Source of the DNA: Agrilactobacillus yilanensis
Lineage (GTDB): Bacteria > Bacillota > Bacilli > Lactobacillales > Lactobacillaceae
DNA: 64,000 bases
Reading direction: 5' to 3'
Assembly (NCBI RefSeq): GCF_003946725.1
Contig: NZ_RHOY01000006.1
Coordinates: 1-64,000, forward strand
Part shown: in pieces, positions 7,713 through 16,660 of the stretch
Numbering within the stretch: the stretch's first letter is position 1
Layout: each line of letters begins with the position of its first letter
Made by a program: the position numbers and the translations under genes
Notes under the pieces: generated by a model
Told to the model about the DNA's origin: nothing
What the model saw: the letters and a program-made list of their open reading frames with translations, nothing else
The model's database searches: none

Positions 7713-10286
7713 ATGACAGATAAAGCATTACATACAACCACCACCGAGCCTTGTCAAAAGGCATGCTGCAATCCAGAAACTGCGGAAGCAAAAGACGATT
7801 GCGATGGTGACGGCTGCCAAGACGACGGCTGTAAAGCCGAAAAAGACGATTGCGATGGCGACGGCTGCCAAGACGACGGCTGTAAAGCCGAAAAAGACGA
7901 TTGCGATGATGATTGCTGTCAAACTAAGGACAGTGACCAGGTGCAACAAACGACGACCGCCGGTTTAAGTGATGGTATTCACAAAGAATATGCTGTAGGC
8001 GGGATGGACTGTGGCAGTTGTGCCATGACCATCCAAAAAGGTGTCCAACGGCTGCCGGGCATTCAACAGGCCAAGGTTAATTTCAGCACTGGCAAGCTTT
8101 CAGTTGTTGTGGATGATTTTCAAGATTTTGATCAAATTCCTAAAACCGTCAAAAAACTCGGCTATCAAGTTCTCGACAGCATCCCTGAAAATAGTCAGCT
8201 AGATACCTTTAAAGTCACCGGGATGGACTGCGGCAGTTGTGCCATGACCATTGAAAAACACTTAGCACAACTTCCCGAAGTCCAAAGTGTTGCTGTCAAT
8301 TTTGCCAGTGGCACTATGCAAATTCAACATAACAATTCCGTCGCCACGATCCAACAGGAACTTAAGAAAATCGGTTATAGCGGTGTGCCGGAGAGCAGCG
8401 AAGCCGTGGTTTCTGAAACCGAATCTAAACCTAAATTACCGGAAAATGCCACAATTTGGTTATCTGGTATTGCTTTAGTGTTAGGGTATCTGGTTAGTTT
8501 TGCCGGCAGCGACTTATTTGCCAATATTTTGTTTGCTATCGGGATGGTCAGCAGTGGCTTAAAGCCCGCCCGCAGCGCTTGGTATGCGATCAAGAGTAAA
8601 TCTTTGGACATGAACGTTTTAATGGTGGCCGCCGCAATTGGTGCGGGTGCCATTGGCCAGTGGAAAGAAGGCGCTTTAGTTGTTTTCTTATTCGCCATTG
8701 GGAATTTGTTGCAAGTCAAAGCCGTGGCCAAAACCCGGCAGTCCATCAAAGGCTTAATGGACTTAACCCCCAACACCGCTTTAGTTAAAAGTGGCACAAA
8801 TTTCATCGAAAAAAATGTCACGGAAGTTGTCTTAGACGATATTCTACAAGTTAAAGCCGGCGAACGCGTCCCCTTAGATGGCGTGGTTATTAAAGGGACC
8901 TCTTCCATTGACCAAGCCCCAATTACCGGGGAATCTATCCCGGTCACTAAACAAGTAGATGATCAAGTTTTTGCCGGGACGATCAATCAAGAAGGGACCT
9001 TAGAAATTCGAATCACCCACTTAACTGAGGACTCCACAATTGCTCGAATCATCACGATGGTCGAAGATGCCCAAGACAAAAAAGCGCCTTCTGAAGCCTT
9101 TATCGACCGCTTCGCCAAAGTTTATACCCCCATCGTCTTCACGTTAGCCTTATTATTGATGGTTGTCCCACCGCTATTTTTTAGTGCTGACTTTGGCGCC
9201 TGGTTCTACCGCGGCCTAGAGTTATTAGTGATTGCCTGCCCATGCGCTTTAATTATTTCAACGCCAGTTTCCATTGTTTCAGCCATTGGTAATGCGGCCA
9301 AAAATGGCGTCTTGATCAAAGGCGGCAGTGTTTTAGAAAAAGCCGGTACCTTGACCGCAGTCGCTTTTGACAAAACCGGTACTATTACAGAAGGCACGCC
9401 AAAAGTAGCGGCCATTCAAAGCTATCAAGGCACCGATACCGATACGCTACAAATTTTAGCCGCCTTAGAAAGTCAAACCACCCATCCCATTGGCCGGGCC
9501 ATTGTGACTGCCGCTAATGCGCAAAATTTAACATTACCAGAAGTCGTTGATTTCAAAAATAGCCCAGGTAAAGGGATTACCGCCAAAATTGATGCCATTC
9601 CTTATTTTGCCGGCAGCGTCGCCTTATTTGACAAAGGCGTGGTGACCAACGCCCAGCAGCAGCAAATTAAAGCCTTACAAAATTCCGGCCATACCATTGT
9701 TTTACTTGGAACCGCTGTAGAAATTTTAGGACTAGTAGCCGTGGCCGATGGCATCCGTGAAACTTCCAAAACCGCAATCCAAGCTTTGCAGGCAACAGGC
9801 ATTCAACAAACCGTAATGCTCACCGGTGATAACCAAGGTGCCGCCGAAAAAATTGCGGCCCAAGCCGGCGTCACCGCCGTCAAAGCTAACTTACTCCCAG
9901 ATGAAAAAGTCCATGCCATTGCTGAACTGCAACAAGACGGCGCTAAAGTTGCCATGGTTGGTGACGGCATTAATGACGCCCCCGCCCTAGCCTTAGCAGA
10001 CGTGGGTATCGCCATGGGTGGTGCCGGAACCGACACCGCCATTGAAACCGCAGATGTGGTCTTAATGGCAGACAACCTCGAAAAACTCCCCTTCACCATT
10101 AACCTAAGCCAACGAGCCATGCGCATCATCAAACAAAACGTCATCTTTGCCTTAATCATCAAATTCCTAGCACTCGCCCTAATCTTCCCCGGCTGGTTAA
10201 CCCTATGGATGGCCGTATTAAGTGACTCCGGTGCCGCCGTCTTAGTCACCTTAAACGCATTGAGACTATTAAGAAAAAGAGCGTGA
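7713..10286 (+). CDS. cadA: Cd/Zn/Pb-exporting P1B-type ATPase
   Basis: An 857-residue heavy-metal pump. Residues 1-85 are rich in Asp, Cys and Gly and contain near-identical 17-residue repeats. Two HMA domains follow with GMDCGSC at 97 and 170. The membrane CPC metal site is C509-P-C511, the phosphorylated Asp is D553 (DKTGT) and GDGIND is at 750. CPC with this domain order fits P1B-2 (CadA/ZntA) pumps that export Zn, Cd and Pb. It is cotranscribed with the CmtR-like repressor. The TGA stop lies inside hairpin element B1, so the last residues are encoded at the element edge. Confidence 0.93.
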   Translation: MTDKALHTTTTEPCQKACCNPETAEAKDDCDGDGCQDDGCKAEKDDCDGDGCQDDGCKAEKDDCDDDCCQTKDSDQVQQTTTAGLSDGIHKEYAVGGMDCGSCAMTIQKGVQRLPGIQQAKVNFSTGKLSVVVDDFQDFDQIPKTVKKLGYQVLDSIPENSQLDTFKVTGMDCGSCAMTIEKHLAQLPEVQSVAVNFASGTMQIQHNNSVATIQQELKKIGYSGVPESSEAVVSETESKPKLPENATIWLSGIALVLGYLVSFAGSDLFANILFAIGMVSSGLKPARSAWYAIKSKSLDMNVLMVAAAIGAGAIGQWKEGALVVFLFAIGNLLQVKAVAKTRQSIKGLMDLTPNTALVKSGTNFIEKNVTEVVLDDILQVKAGERVPLDGVVIKGTSSIDQAPITGESIPVTKQVDDQVFAGTINQEGTLEIRITHLTEDSTIARIITMVEDAQDKKAPSEAFIDRFAKVYTPIVFTLALLLMVVPPLFFSADFGAWFYRGLELLVIACPCALIISTPVSIVSAIGNAAKNGVLIKGGSVLEKAGTLTAVAFDKTGTITEGTPKVAAIQSYQGTDTDTLQILAALESQTTHPIGRAIVTAANAQNLTLPEVVDFKNSPGKGITAKIDAIPYFAGSVALFDKGVVTNAQQQQIKALQNSGHTIVLLGTAVEILGLVAVADGIRETSKTAIQALQATGIQQTVMLTGDNQGAAEKIAAQAGVTAVKANLLPDEKVHAIAELQQDGAKVAMVGDGINDAPALALADVGIAMGGAGTDTAIETADVVLMADNLEKLPFTINLSQRAMRIIKQNVIFALIIKFLALALIFPGWLTLWMAVLSDSGAAVLVTLNALRLLRKRA
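7788..7915 (+). repeat. in-frame tandem repeat in the cadA 5' end
   Basis: A 51-bp unit encoding KDDCDGDGCQDDGCKAE is present twice almost unchanged and then once as a partial, diverged copy. It adds Cys and Asp metal ligands before the first HMA domain and is prone to copy-number change. Confidence 0.85.
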
Positions 10287-10393
10287 ACTAGAGCGGGAAA
10301 GCCTCGAGCACTAACCTAGACCTGTGCCGTAAGTGGGCTTTACTTACAAACAGGACGTAGTTAGGTGAGAGCTTTGCTCTAGTGAACGCGTTT
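10278..10393 (+). repeat. modular hairpin element, unit B1 (type 1 arms)
   Basis: Starts AGAGCGTGA; the cadA stop TGA is part of this start. Arms ACTAGAGC/GCTCTAGT; apical hairpin GTAAGT/ACTTAC inside CCTGT/ACAGG. It is identical over all 116 nt to unit B3. Confidence 0.88.
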
Positions 10394-10398
10394 AAGCC

Positions 10399-10514
10399 AG
10401 AGCGTGACAAAAGACGGGTTGATTTTGAGCATAGCCTAGGCTAACGCCGTGAGCGGGCTTCGCTTACAAGTTAGACGTAGCTAAGCGCAGAAATCAGTAT
10501 TGGCGAGCGCGTTT
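10399..10514 (+). repeat. modular hairpin element, unit B2 (type 4, imperfect)
   Basis: The 5' arm is CAAAAGAC but the 3' arm reads GTATTGGC instead of the expected GTCTTTTG, resembling the type 2 end. TGATTT/AAATCA still pair. It is probably a recombinant or mutated unit. Confidence 0.8.
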
Positions 10515-10630
10515 AGAGCGTGAACTAGAGCGGGAAAGCCTCGAGCACTAACCTAGACCTGTGCCGTAAGTGGGCTTTACTTACAAACAGGACGTAGTTA
10601 GGTGAGAGCTTTGCTCTAGTGAACGCGTTT
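10515..10630 (+). repeat. modular hairpin element, unit B3 (type 1 arms)
   Basis: An exact 116-nt copy of B1, starting directly where B2 ends. It indicates a recent duplication or gene conversion. Confidence 0.88.
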
Positions 10631-10637
10631 CAAAATC

Positions 10638-10753
10638 AGAGCGTGAGAGCTTACGGGTGACAATGCACATAACCTAGACTTACGACATAAGCCCGGTCTT
10701 GGCTTGTGAGTAAGACGTAGTTATGTAAATTGTCAGTAAGTTCGAACGCGTTT
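10638..10753 (+). repeat. modular hairpin element, unit B4 (type 3 arms)
   Basis: Arms GAGCTTAC/GTAAGTTC, TGACAAT/ATTGTCA and ACATAAC/GTTATGT. Unit D1 has the same architecture but CAAGCTAC/GTAGCTTG in the outer arm, with both sides changed together. Confidence 0.87.
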
Positions 10754-10770
10754 CAAAATCAGAGCCCCCA

Positions 10771-10813
10771 AAAAAATAGCCATCCTTGAGAACAACTCAA
10801 AGGTGGCTATTTT
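10771..10813. terminator. bidirectional terminator between cadA and the tautomerase gene
   Basis: An 18-bp stem with AAAATAGCCA and TGGCTATTTT ends and a 5-nt loop, A- and T-rich on both flanks. It serves the cadA transcript after the four hairpin elements and the convergent tautomerase gene. Confidence 0.8.
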
Positions 10814-10823
10814 AACGCCGTAA

Positions 10824-11216
10824 TTAACTTAATTCACCGGTCAAAAACTGTGCCTCACCGTCTTTGAAACTCCAATCTTCATCATCATTAATCACAAAAT
10901 TGATCAGAATATCTTTTGTGCTAATGTTTAATTCCTGATGTAATAAAGTGACCAGCCGCCGATAAAAAGCTTGTTTTTGTTCAGTCGTCCGGGGTCTAGA
11001 AGTCAAACTAAAAATCATCTTATTTTCACTACGTTCAAACCCCAAGCCCGTATCTAAAACCACCATTTCACTGGGCTCGTGCTGGGTGATTACTTGGTAA
11101 CGGTCCCCTTCAGGAATACCTAGCGTTTCCAACATGGCTTGATATGACAAATCCAAAAGTTGTTTTAATTCTGCATCAGTTTTACCGCTTAATAAATCTA
11201 TCTTCATTAATGGCAT
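10824..11216 (-). CDS. tautomerase family protein
   Basis: 130 residues starting MPLMKIDLLSGK, so Pro-1 is exposed after Met removal and can act as the catalytic base as in 4-oxalocrotonate tautomerase relatives. The length is that of the two-unit Tautomerase_2 group rather than the 60-residue enzymes. The natural substrate is unknown. It is transcribed away from a LysR-type gene 119 bp upstream, which probably controls it. Confidence 0.82.
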   Translation of the reverse strand: MPLMKIDLLSGKTDAELKQLLDLSYQAMLETLGIPEGDRYQVITQHEPSEMVVLDTGLGFERSENKMIFSLTSRPRTTEQKQAFYRRLVTLLHQELNISTKDILINFVINDDEDWSFKDGEAQFLTGELS

Positions 11217-11335
11217 ATATTAAACGCCCCTTTAATCTCAATTTGATAGTTTTATTATGCTATTTATTTATACTTTTGCCTAATACTAAGATGTGGTAAG
11301 GTTATCATAAAATATGATAAGCGAGGCGACTGCAG

Positions 11336-12073
11336 ATGTTCTTGCAAGACTTAAAGATTTTTAAACTAACTTACGAACTCGGATCTATGAATCAAACCGC
11401 TAAAAACTTAGGTTTTGCCCAATCCAATATCACCGCCCGACTGCAAAGCCTAGAAAATGATTTTGATATTCAATTATTCGAACGAACTCATTCCGGTGTC
11501 AAACCTACAGAAGCTGGCACCGCTTTTTACAACTACGCCGTCACCGTTTTAAAAATGACCGATGAACTGCAGCATCAGCCTAGTTTTCGAAAAAAACAAG
11601 ATCGAGTTTTAATCACCGAACTTCTTTTTAATTTTCTAGTTATTGAGAAAAAGCAATATCCGCTGGACCAGTATGATTTCTCCTTAATCAAAACTTCAGA
11701 GTTACTCAAAAATTTACAAACTAATCCTAAAATTGTCATCACTTATAAAACGCTTAATGAGCCACATTACCAACTCCGTGAAACAGGGATTTTACCGGCT
11801 AAATTTTATCGAACGCCACAGACTTTTGACCTAACCCATAAACCGCTATTAATCAACTCAGACAGCCTGTGTCCTTTTCGTAAGGCTTCTTTAACCTTAG
11901 CCCCAAAGCATACCGCTTTAGAAATTGATTCTTTTGCGAATATTTTGGAACTTGTTGCGAAAGGCCAAGGTTGGGCGCTCTTACCAACCCATATGGTTCT
12001 CAACAGCCCAGTTAAGGCTATTGAGACCTTCCCCAAACAAAATATTAGTTATAATATTTATCAACATATTTAA
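11336..12073 (+). CDS. LysR-family transcriptional regulator
   Basis: 245 residues, with the LysR winged helix at 1-60 (MNQTAKNLGFAQSNITARLQ, QLFERTHSGVKPTEAG) and a short effector domain. It is about 50 residues shorter than a typical LysR protein, the loss being in the C-terminal domain. It is divergent from the tautomerase gene, its likely target. The ligand is unknown. Confidence 0.85.
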   Translation: MFLQDLKIFKLTYELGSMNQTAKNLGFAQSNITARLQSLENDFDIQLFERTHSGVKPTEAGTAFYNYAVTVLKMTDELQHQPSFRKKQDRVLITELLFNFLVIEKKQYPLDQYDFSLIKTSELLKNLQTNPKIVITYKTLNEPHYQLRETGILPAKFYRTPQTFDLTHKPLLINSDSLCPFRKASLTLAPKHTALEIDSFANILELVAKGQGWALLPTHMVLNSPVKAIETFPKQNISYNIYQHI

Positions 12074-12083
12074 TTTTCCGCAT

Positions 12084-12127
12084 AAAAAACAGAGCTTAGT
12101 GTCAGCTTCACTAAGCTCTGTTTTTTT
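12084..12127. terminator. bidirectional terminator
   Basis: Perfect stem ACAGAGCTTAGTG/CACTAAGCTCTGT with a 7-nt loop, A6 before and T7 after. It separates the LysR gene from the convergent LDH gene. Confidence 0.85.
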
Positions 12128-12135
12128 GATAACTT

Positions 12136-13536
12136 TTAGCTCTGGAACACTTTATGTGGATTCAAAATGTTCTTAGGATCAAAGGTTTGTTTAATCCCTT
12201 GCATTAATTCCAAATTCACATCATCCATAGTCTCCTCTAAATAAGCACGTTTGGCATAACCAATACCGTGTTCCCCAGATACTAGACCACCCAGCTCGGC
12301 AGCTTTATGATAAACCAAAGTCATAGCCTGCCCTAAGCGTAGTTGGAACTCCTCGCTGGATAGATCATCCTTTAACATGTAAGTATGCAAATTGCCGTCC
12401 CCAGCATGGCCGAAGCATTTCATCCGTAGGCCAATTTTCTTACTAACTTCTGGGAAATAAGCGACCATTTCATTGACTTGGCTTCTTGGAACAACCGTAT
12501 CTACTTCATCCATATCTGTTGTAGACCCTTTAATCGCTTCCAAGAAGGCCCCCCGAGCTTTCCAAATAGAATCTTCACGCTCTTGGGTGTCTGAAATTAA
12601 AACATCTAGTGCCCCGCTTTCGAGACAAAGGTCAGCAATTGGTTCATATTCAGCTTCGATTTCTTCTGTAGAATTCCCATCATACCGTAATAACAAGTAA
12701 GCATCAGATTGATGGTCAGGGAACTTCTTACCAAGATATTCTTCGGCATCTAAAATAACATCTTTTTCCATGAATTCAACGGCAATTGGGACACTTTCTG
12801 AAGCGACAATCTTAGGTACTGTATCAATCGCTTGCCGTAAAGTTGGGAATGGCACTAATAAACTAATGACTTTCTTTGGTGCTGGCAATAGTTTCAAAAC
12901 GGCTTTGGTGATGATCCCTAAAGTCCCTTCAGAACCGATAATTAAATCTTTTAAGTCTAAGCCAGAACTATTTTTAACCACTTTACCGCCAAGGGTTAAT
13001 ACTTTACCACTTGGTAAAACAACTTCTAATTCTCTGACAAAGTCCCGGGTAACCCCGTATTTAACGGCCCGCATCCCACCGGCGTTTGTACTAATATTCC
13101 CGCCGATCGTCGCAGATTTTTCACCAGGATCTGGTGGGAAGAACAAACCATGTTCTTCAGTGAAGTCCCCGATTTCCATCAATAAAACCCCGGGTTGAAC
13201 GGTCATTGTTAAGTTGTCATCATCTAATTCAAGGATTTGATTCATCAAACTTACATCCATCAAAATCCCATGTTCAATTGGGACACAAGCGCCAACTAAC
13301 CCAGTCCCTGCGCCCCGGGCAGTGACGGCAATATTATTGTCATAAGCATATTTCATAACATCTGAAACTTCAGCTGTTGTCTTAGGCCGAACAACAACAT
13401 CTGGTGGGCAACTGACACTACCTAATTCATCATGACCATATTCTTCTTGAATTTCGTCATAGAGTACTCGATCTTTATCATCAATAATATTTAAAAGTGC
13501 TTGATAATCATCATTAGTGAACGCCTTGTAACTCAT
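12136..13536 (-). CDS. FAD-linked lactate dehydrogenase subunit (GlcD/LctD type)
   Basis: A 466-residue VAO/PCMH-fold flavoprotein with a PP-loop (TARGAGTGLVGACVP), the FAD-binding IGSEGTLGIITK and C-terminal GHAGDGNLH and SGEHGIG motifs. Length and gene order match LctD of the Acetobacterium electron-confurcating lactate dehydrogenase, which oxidises lactate with NAD by spending reduced ferredoxin through its Etf partners. The gene overlaps the EtfA gene end by 23 nt. Glycolate or another 2-hydroxy acid is possible as substrate. It acts in the cytosol. Confidence 0.85.
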   Translation of the reverse strand: MSYKAFTNDDYQALLNIIDDKDRVLYDEIQEEYGHDELGSVSCPPDVVVRPKTTAEVSDVMKYAYDNNIAVTARGAGTGLVGACVPIEHGILMDVSLMNQILELDDDNLTMTVQPGVLLMEIGDFTEEHGLFFPPDPGEKSATIGGNISTNAGGMRAVKYGVTRDFVRELEVVLPSGKVLTLGGKVVKNSSGLDLKDLIIGSEGTLGIITKAVLKLLPAPKKVISLLVPFPTLRQAIDTVPKIVASESVPIAVEFMEKDVILDAEEYLGKKFPDHQSDAYLLLRYDGNSTEEIEAEYEPIADLCLESGALDVLISDTQEREDSIWKARGAFLEAIKGSTTDMDEVDTVVPRSQVNEMVAYFPEVSKKIGLRMKCFGHAGDGNLHTYMLKDDLSSEEFQLRLGQAMTLVYHKAAELGGLVSGEHGIGYAKRAYLEETMDDVNLELMQGIKQTFDPKNILNPHKVFQS

Positions 13537-14740
13537 TTTTATGCCCCCTTTGTGCTTTGATGTCTTGAATTAATCTTGGTAAGATTTCATACAAGTCACC
13601 CGTTAAACAGTAATGTGCATTCTTGAAAATTGGTGCTTTTGGATCACTGTTAATTGCCACAATTGTATCGGCATGGTCCATCCCAGCAACGAACTGAATG
13701 GCCCCAGAGACGCCCACACAGATAATGAGTTTTGGCCGAACGGTCCGACCACTTAAGCCGACTTGTGTTTTCACATCCATCCAGCCTTGTTCAACGATTG
13801 GCCGAGTACAAGCAACTTGACCGCCTAACAAGTAAGCCAAAGCTTCAAGTTGTGCCAATTCAGATTGTTTCTTGATCCCACGACCGGCGACGATTAAAAC
13901 GTCAGCGCTTTCAATAGATTGTTCAGGTTCTTTAGGCACAATATCCAAGATTTCTGCATGTGATACTAATTTCTTGGCATTGATCTTCTTATGAACGATT
14001 TCCCCAGAAACTTCATCTTGTCTAGGGGCTGGATCCATGACTTTATAACGTACGGTTGCCATTTGTGGCCGATTGTTTGGTGTGACGATATGCGCCATGA
14101 TATTCCCACCAAAAGCAGGCCGAATTTGACTCAAGTCCGTTGTTTCAGCATCCATATCCAAGATCGTTGTATCTGCTGTTAACCCAGTCCGCATTCTTGC
14201 GGCAACCCGTGGTGCCAATTGCCGGCCGACGGTGGTTGCCCCGACTAAGATACTGCAAGGTTTGTTTTGTTTAATGAATCTTTCAAAAACGGCAGTATAA
14301 GGTTCGATTGAAAAACGAGCTAATTTTTCATCATCATAAACAAAGATTTTGTCAACGCCGTAATGTTGCAATTCTTTAGCCGCTTCGTCAACGTTGTAAC
14401 CCATTAATAGAACGTAGACCGGTTGGTTGATTTTGCCAGCTAATTCTTGGGCTTTACCAATCAGTTCATAAGTAACGGGATGAATCTTGCCATCCACTTG
14501 ATCTACATAAACTGCAACGCCTTGCCATTCTGTTTTATCTAATGGTTTTACTTTCTTTTCATTGATTAATTCAACGGCACCTTTTGGTTTGGCGTCATTG
14601 ACACAGGATAGACACATCCGGCAGTTATCTTCGATAATGACATTGCCATCAACAACTTTCATGGCATTAAATGGACAAATATTAATGAATCCTTCAGGAT
14701 CCGTGATTTTATCTTGATGTACCTCTAATCTGGCAGCCAT
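13514..14740 (-). CDS. etfA: electron transfer flavoprotein alpha subunit with Fe-S extension
   Basis: 408 residues, longer than ordinary EtfA because of an N-terminal ferredoxin-like part. C22 (in ICPF) with C40, C43 and C46 (CRMCLSC) is the classical ligand set for one [4Fe-4S] cluster. The Etf domain and the C-terminal FAD-binding part follow (GRGIKKQSEL, GLSGRTVRPKL, GVSGAIQF, AINSDPKAPIF). The Fe-S extension is a mark of LctC-type Etf. It takes electrons between the LDH flavin, NAD and ferredoxin. It lies 12 bp after etfB. Confidence 0.88.
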   Translation of the reverse strand: MAARLEVHQDKITDPEGFINICPFNAMKVVDGNVIIEDNCRMCLSCVNDAKPKGAVELINEKKVKPLDKTEWQGVAVYVDQVDGKIHPVTYELIGKAQELAGKINQPVYVLLMGYNVDEAAKELQHYGVDKIFVYDDEKLARFSIEPYTAVFERFIKQNKPCSILVGATTVGRQLAPRVAARMRTGLTADTTILDMDAETTDLSQIRPAFGGNIMAHIVTPNNRPQMATVRYKVMDPAPRQDEVSGEIVHKKINAKKLVSHAEILDIVPKEPEQSIESADVLIVAGRGIKKQSELAQLEALAYLLGGQVACTRPIVEQGWMDVKTQVGLSGRTVRPKLIICVGVSGAIQFVAGMDHADTIVAINSDPKAPIFKNAHYCLTGDLYEILPRLIQDIKAQRGHKNELQGVH

Positions 14741-14752
14741 ATTGATACCCTC

Positions 14753-15547
14753 CTAAATGAATTTCAATTCAGCCAATTTATCACATAACTGGTCGGCTTG
14801 TTTTTCATCGTTGCCTTCAAAAGTGAAATGATCAGTGTTTGTCTTTGGTGGGAAAATCTTCTTAACTTGTGTTGGTGAACCAGTCAAGCCATAATGATCT
14901 TCATCTTGATCATCCATATCATCCAAAGTATAAATTGGAATTTCACGGCCCTTTGCGGCTTTTTTCAATACATAAGAAGGTAATCTTGGTTGATAAATAT
15001 CTTTTTCAACGGTTAATAAGCATGGGAAGTCCACTTTAACGACTTCTAAAGCTTCTGGTAATTCCATTTCAACGGTCATGTTTTCTTTAGTAACTTCATT
15101 GATTTTAGTGACATCGGCAACACTTGGGATTTCCAAGTATTCTGAAATTTCTGGACCAACTTGGGCGGTATCCCCGTCGGTCGTTTGCTTCCCACAAAGA
15201 ATCAAATCAAATTCTCCGAGATGCTTGATCCCTTGAGAAATCGCATAGGCTGTTGCCAAAACGTCGGCACCACCAAAACGCCGATCAGATAATAAGGCAC
15301 CGGCATCCGCACCCATGGCAAAAGCTTCACGAATAATAGATTCCGCCTGCAAAGGCCCCATACTTAAAACAGTCACCTTGCCGCCTTCTTTATCTCTTAG
15401 GCGGATTGCTGTTTCTAAAGCATATAGGTCGTACGGATTCATCTTGGAGTCAGCCCCATCCCGCTTCAGCAGACCTGTATCTGGATCCACTTCAACTTTA
15501 GATGTTGCTGGCACTTGTTTAATACAAACGAGAATGTTCATTCTCAT
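14753..15547 (-). CDS. etfB: electron transfer flavoprotein beta subunit
   Basis: 264 residues with the EtfB start (ILVCIKQVPATSKVEVDP) and the DGADSKMNPYDLYALE segment found in bifurcating EtfB proteins such as LctB and CarD, plus CGKQTTDGDTAQVGPE for AMP or FAD binding. It is the first gene of the etfB-etfA-LDH operon, with a good ribosome site (GGAGG). A cre site and promoter lie just upstream. Confidence 0.9.
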   Translation of the reverse strand: MRMNILVCIKQVPATSKVEVDPDTGLLKRDGADSKMNPYDLYALETAIRLRDKEGGKVTVLSMGPLQAESIIREAFAMGADAGALLSDRRFGGADVLATAYAISQGIKHLGEFDLILCGKQTTDGDTAQVGPEISEYLEIPSVADVTKINEVTKENMTVEMELPEALEVVKVDFPCLLTVEKDIYQPRLPSYVLKKAAKGREIPIYTLDDMDDQDEDHYGLTGSPTQVKKIFPPKTNTDHFTFEGNDEKQADQLCDKLAELKFI

Positions 15548-15581
15548 GGACCTCCTTTTTTAGGAAAAGAATTATGTAATG

Positions 15582-15640
15582 TGAAAGCGCTAACAGCTGT
15601 TTAACAACCTTAGTATTACTCTATTCGTTTTTTTTGTCAA
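15582..15640 (-). promoter_or_regulatory. promoter and cre site of the etfB-etfA-LDH operon
   Basis: Minus strand: TTGACA (15640-15635), 17-nt spacer, AATACT (15617-15612). TGAAAGCGCTAACA (15582-15595) fits the CcpA-binding cre consensus and lies just after the expected transcription start, where bound CcpA would block elongation. Expression is thus likely off during growth on preferred sugars. Confidence 0.75.
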
Positions 15641-16620
15641 TAAATTTGATGCCATTATTTTAGATATTATTTTTATATTTATGAAGCAATTTCGAAAAAT
15701 TTATAAATTTTCGCACTTTTATAATTTATTTGTGAAATGTTTTATAATCTTCTATGTATTTGCTTATTGAAGTACTGATAAATCAGGATTTTATTCAAAA
15801 TTAATTTCTTTTTACACATTCACAACCGTTTTTTCTCAGCCTTAATTTCTTTTTGCAGTCTTTAGCCAACTCTGCTAAAATTCAATCTTAAAATAACGTT
15901 CGTTAAATTAAAAATTAAATGGATCATTTATAAAACTGTACCAGTTTCACAAACTAATTTCGGGGTAAAACCGTTGAAACAGTTGTATTTCTGTTGTGTT
16001 ATAAATTAAAACAATAACGTTTTTCCGATTATTTTAAGGCCCTCCTGAATTTTAAAAAAATAGGCAACTTGCGGCTTAACCCTTCATGAACCGCAAGTAT
16101 TGTGATGATTTTGGCGTTGAACCCTTAACGTCATTATTTGATAAATATAATGTATTATATGATCATATTTTGAAAATCTCTTTTTTGGCAATTCACCGTA
16201 AAAATAAAGAATAAGTTGCAATTTCACTTGAAAATGGTTCTCATTTAAGGACCAAGAAACCTATATTATAAGTAATTCTATTACATTAAAAAAAGTTGCC
16301 CCTAGTCGCAAATTTAGCTGAAATCTTAAAAAGTATTGATTTTTGCTGTGCAGACGGATTTTGATAAAATCAAATGATAAAAATGTCTTGAGCTAATTAG
16401 CCCAACTTTCCATTCTTTAGAAATGTTGGAAAACCCTAATTGTGATTTTAATAACATATTTTTTTTTTGGTTTTGTAATATTTCATAATCATAAAATCGT
16501 CAAAACATAATGAAAGTTATCCTGTAAATTGTTTATCTGCCAATTGCCATTTCTTAAAATAACTGCTTTTTGTGATTTATAATTCACTTTTATTTTGACT
16601 TTGTCCATGCTAAATAAAGG
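15641..16620. other. about 1 kb A+T-rich non-coding region
   Basis: No convincing gene on either strand. The only clear structure is ACTTGCGG (16067-16074) with CCGCAAGT (16091-16098), followed on the minus strand by seven T at a short distance, a possible terminator. Base composition is much more A+T-rich than the flanking genes. It may hold long upstream control regions or the remains of a lost gene. Confidence 0.5.
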
Positions 16621-16621
16621 T

Positions 16622-16648
16622 TATAATAGAGTTATCACGTAAAAGGAG
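16622..16648 (+). promoter_or_regulatory. -10 box and ribosome site of the dipeptidase gene
   Basis: TATAAT at 16622-16627 is clear; the -35 is weak (TTTGTC-like). AAAAGGAG ends 12 nt before the ATG, a long spacing. Confidence 0.5.
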
Positions 16649-16660
16649 TGTTCTTGAACA

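Noticed and set aside
8375-8947. 190-codon open frame antisense to cadA
   Set aside because: No ribosome site and no recognisable protein. It mirrors the codon bias of cadA, whose domains are certain.
10278-10753. CRISPR array or rho-type direct repeats
   Set aside because: The 116-nt units are long hairpins with almost no spacers, and no cas gene is present. Unit-to-unit variation is in paired arms, unlike CRISPR repeats.
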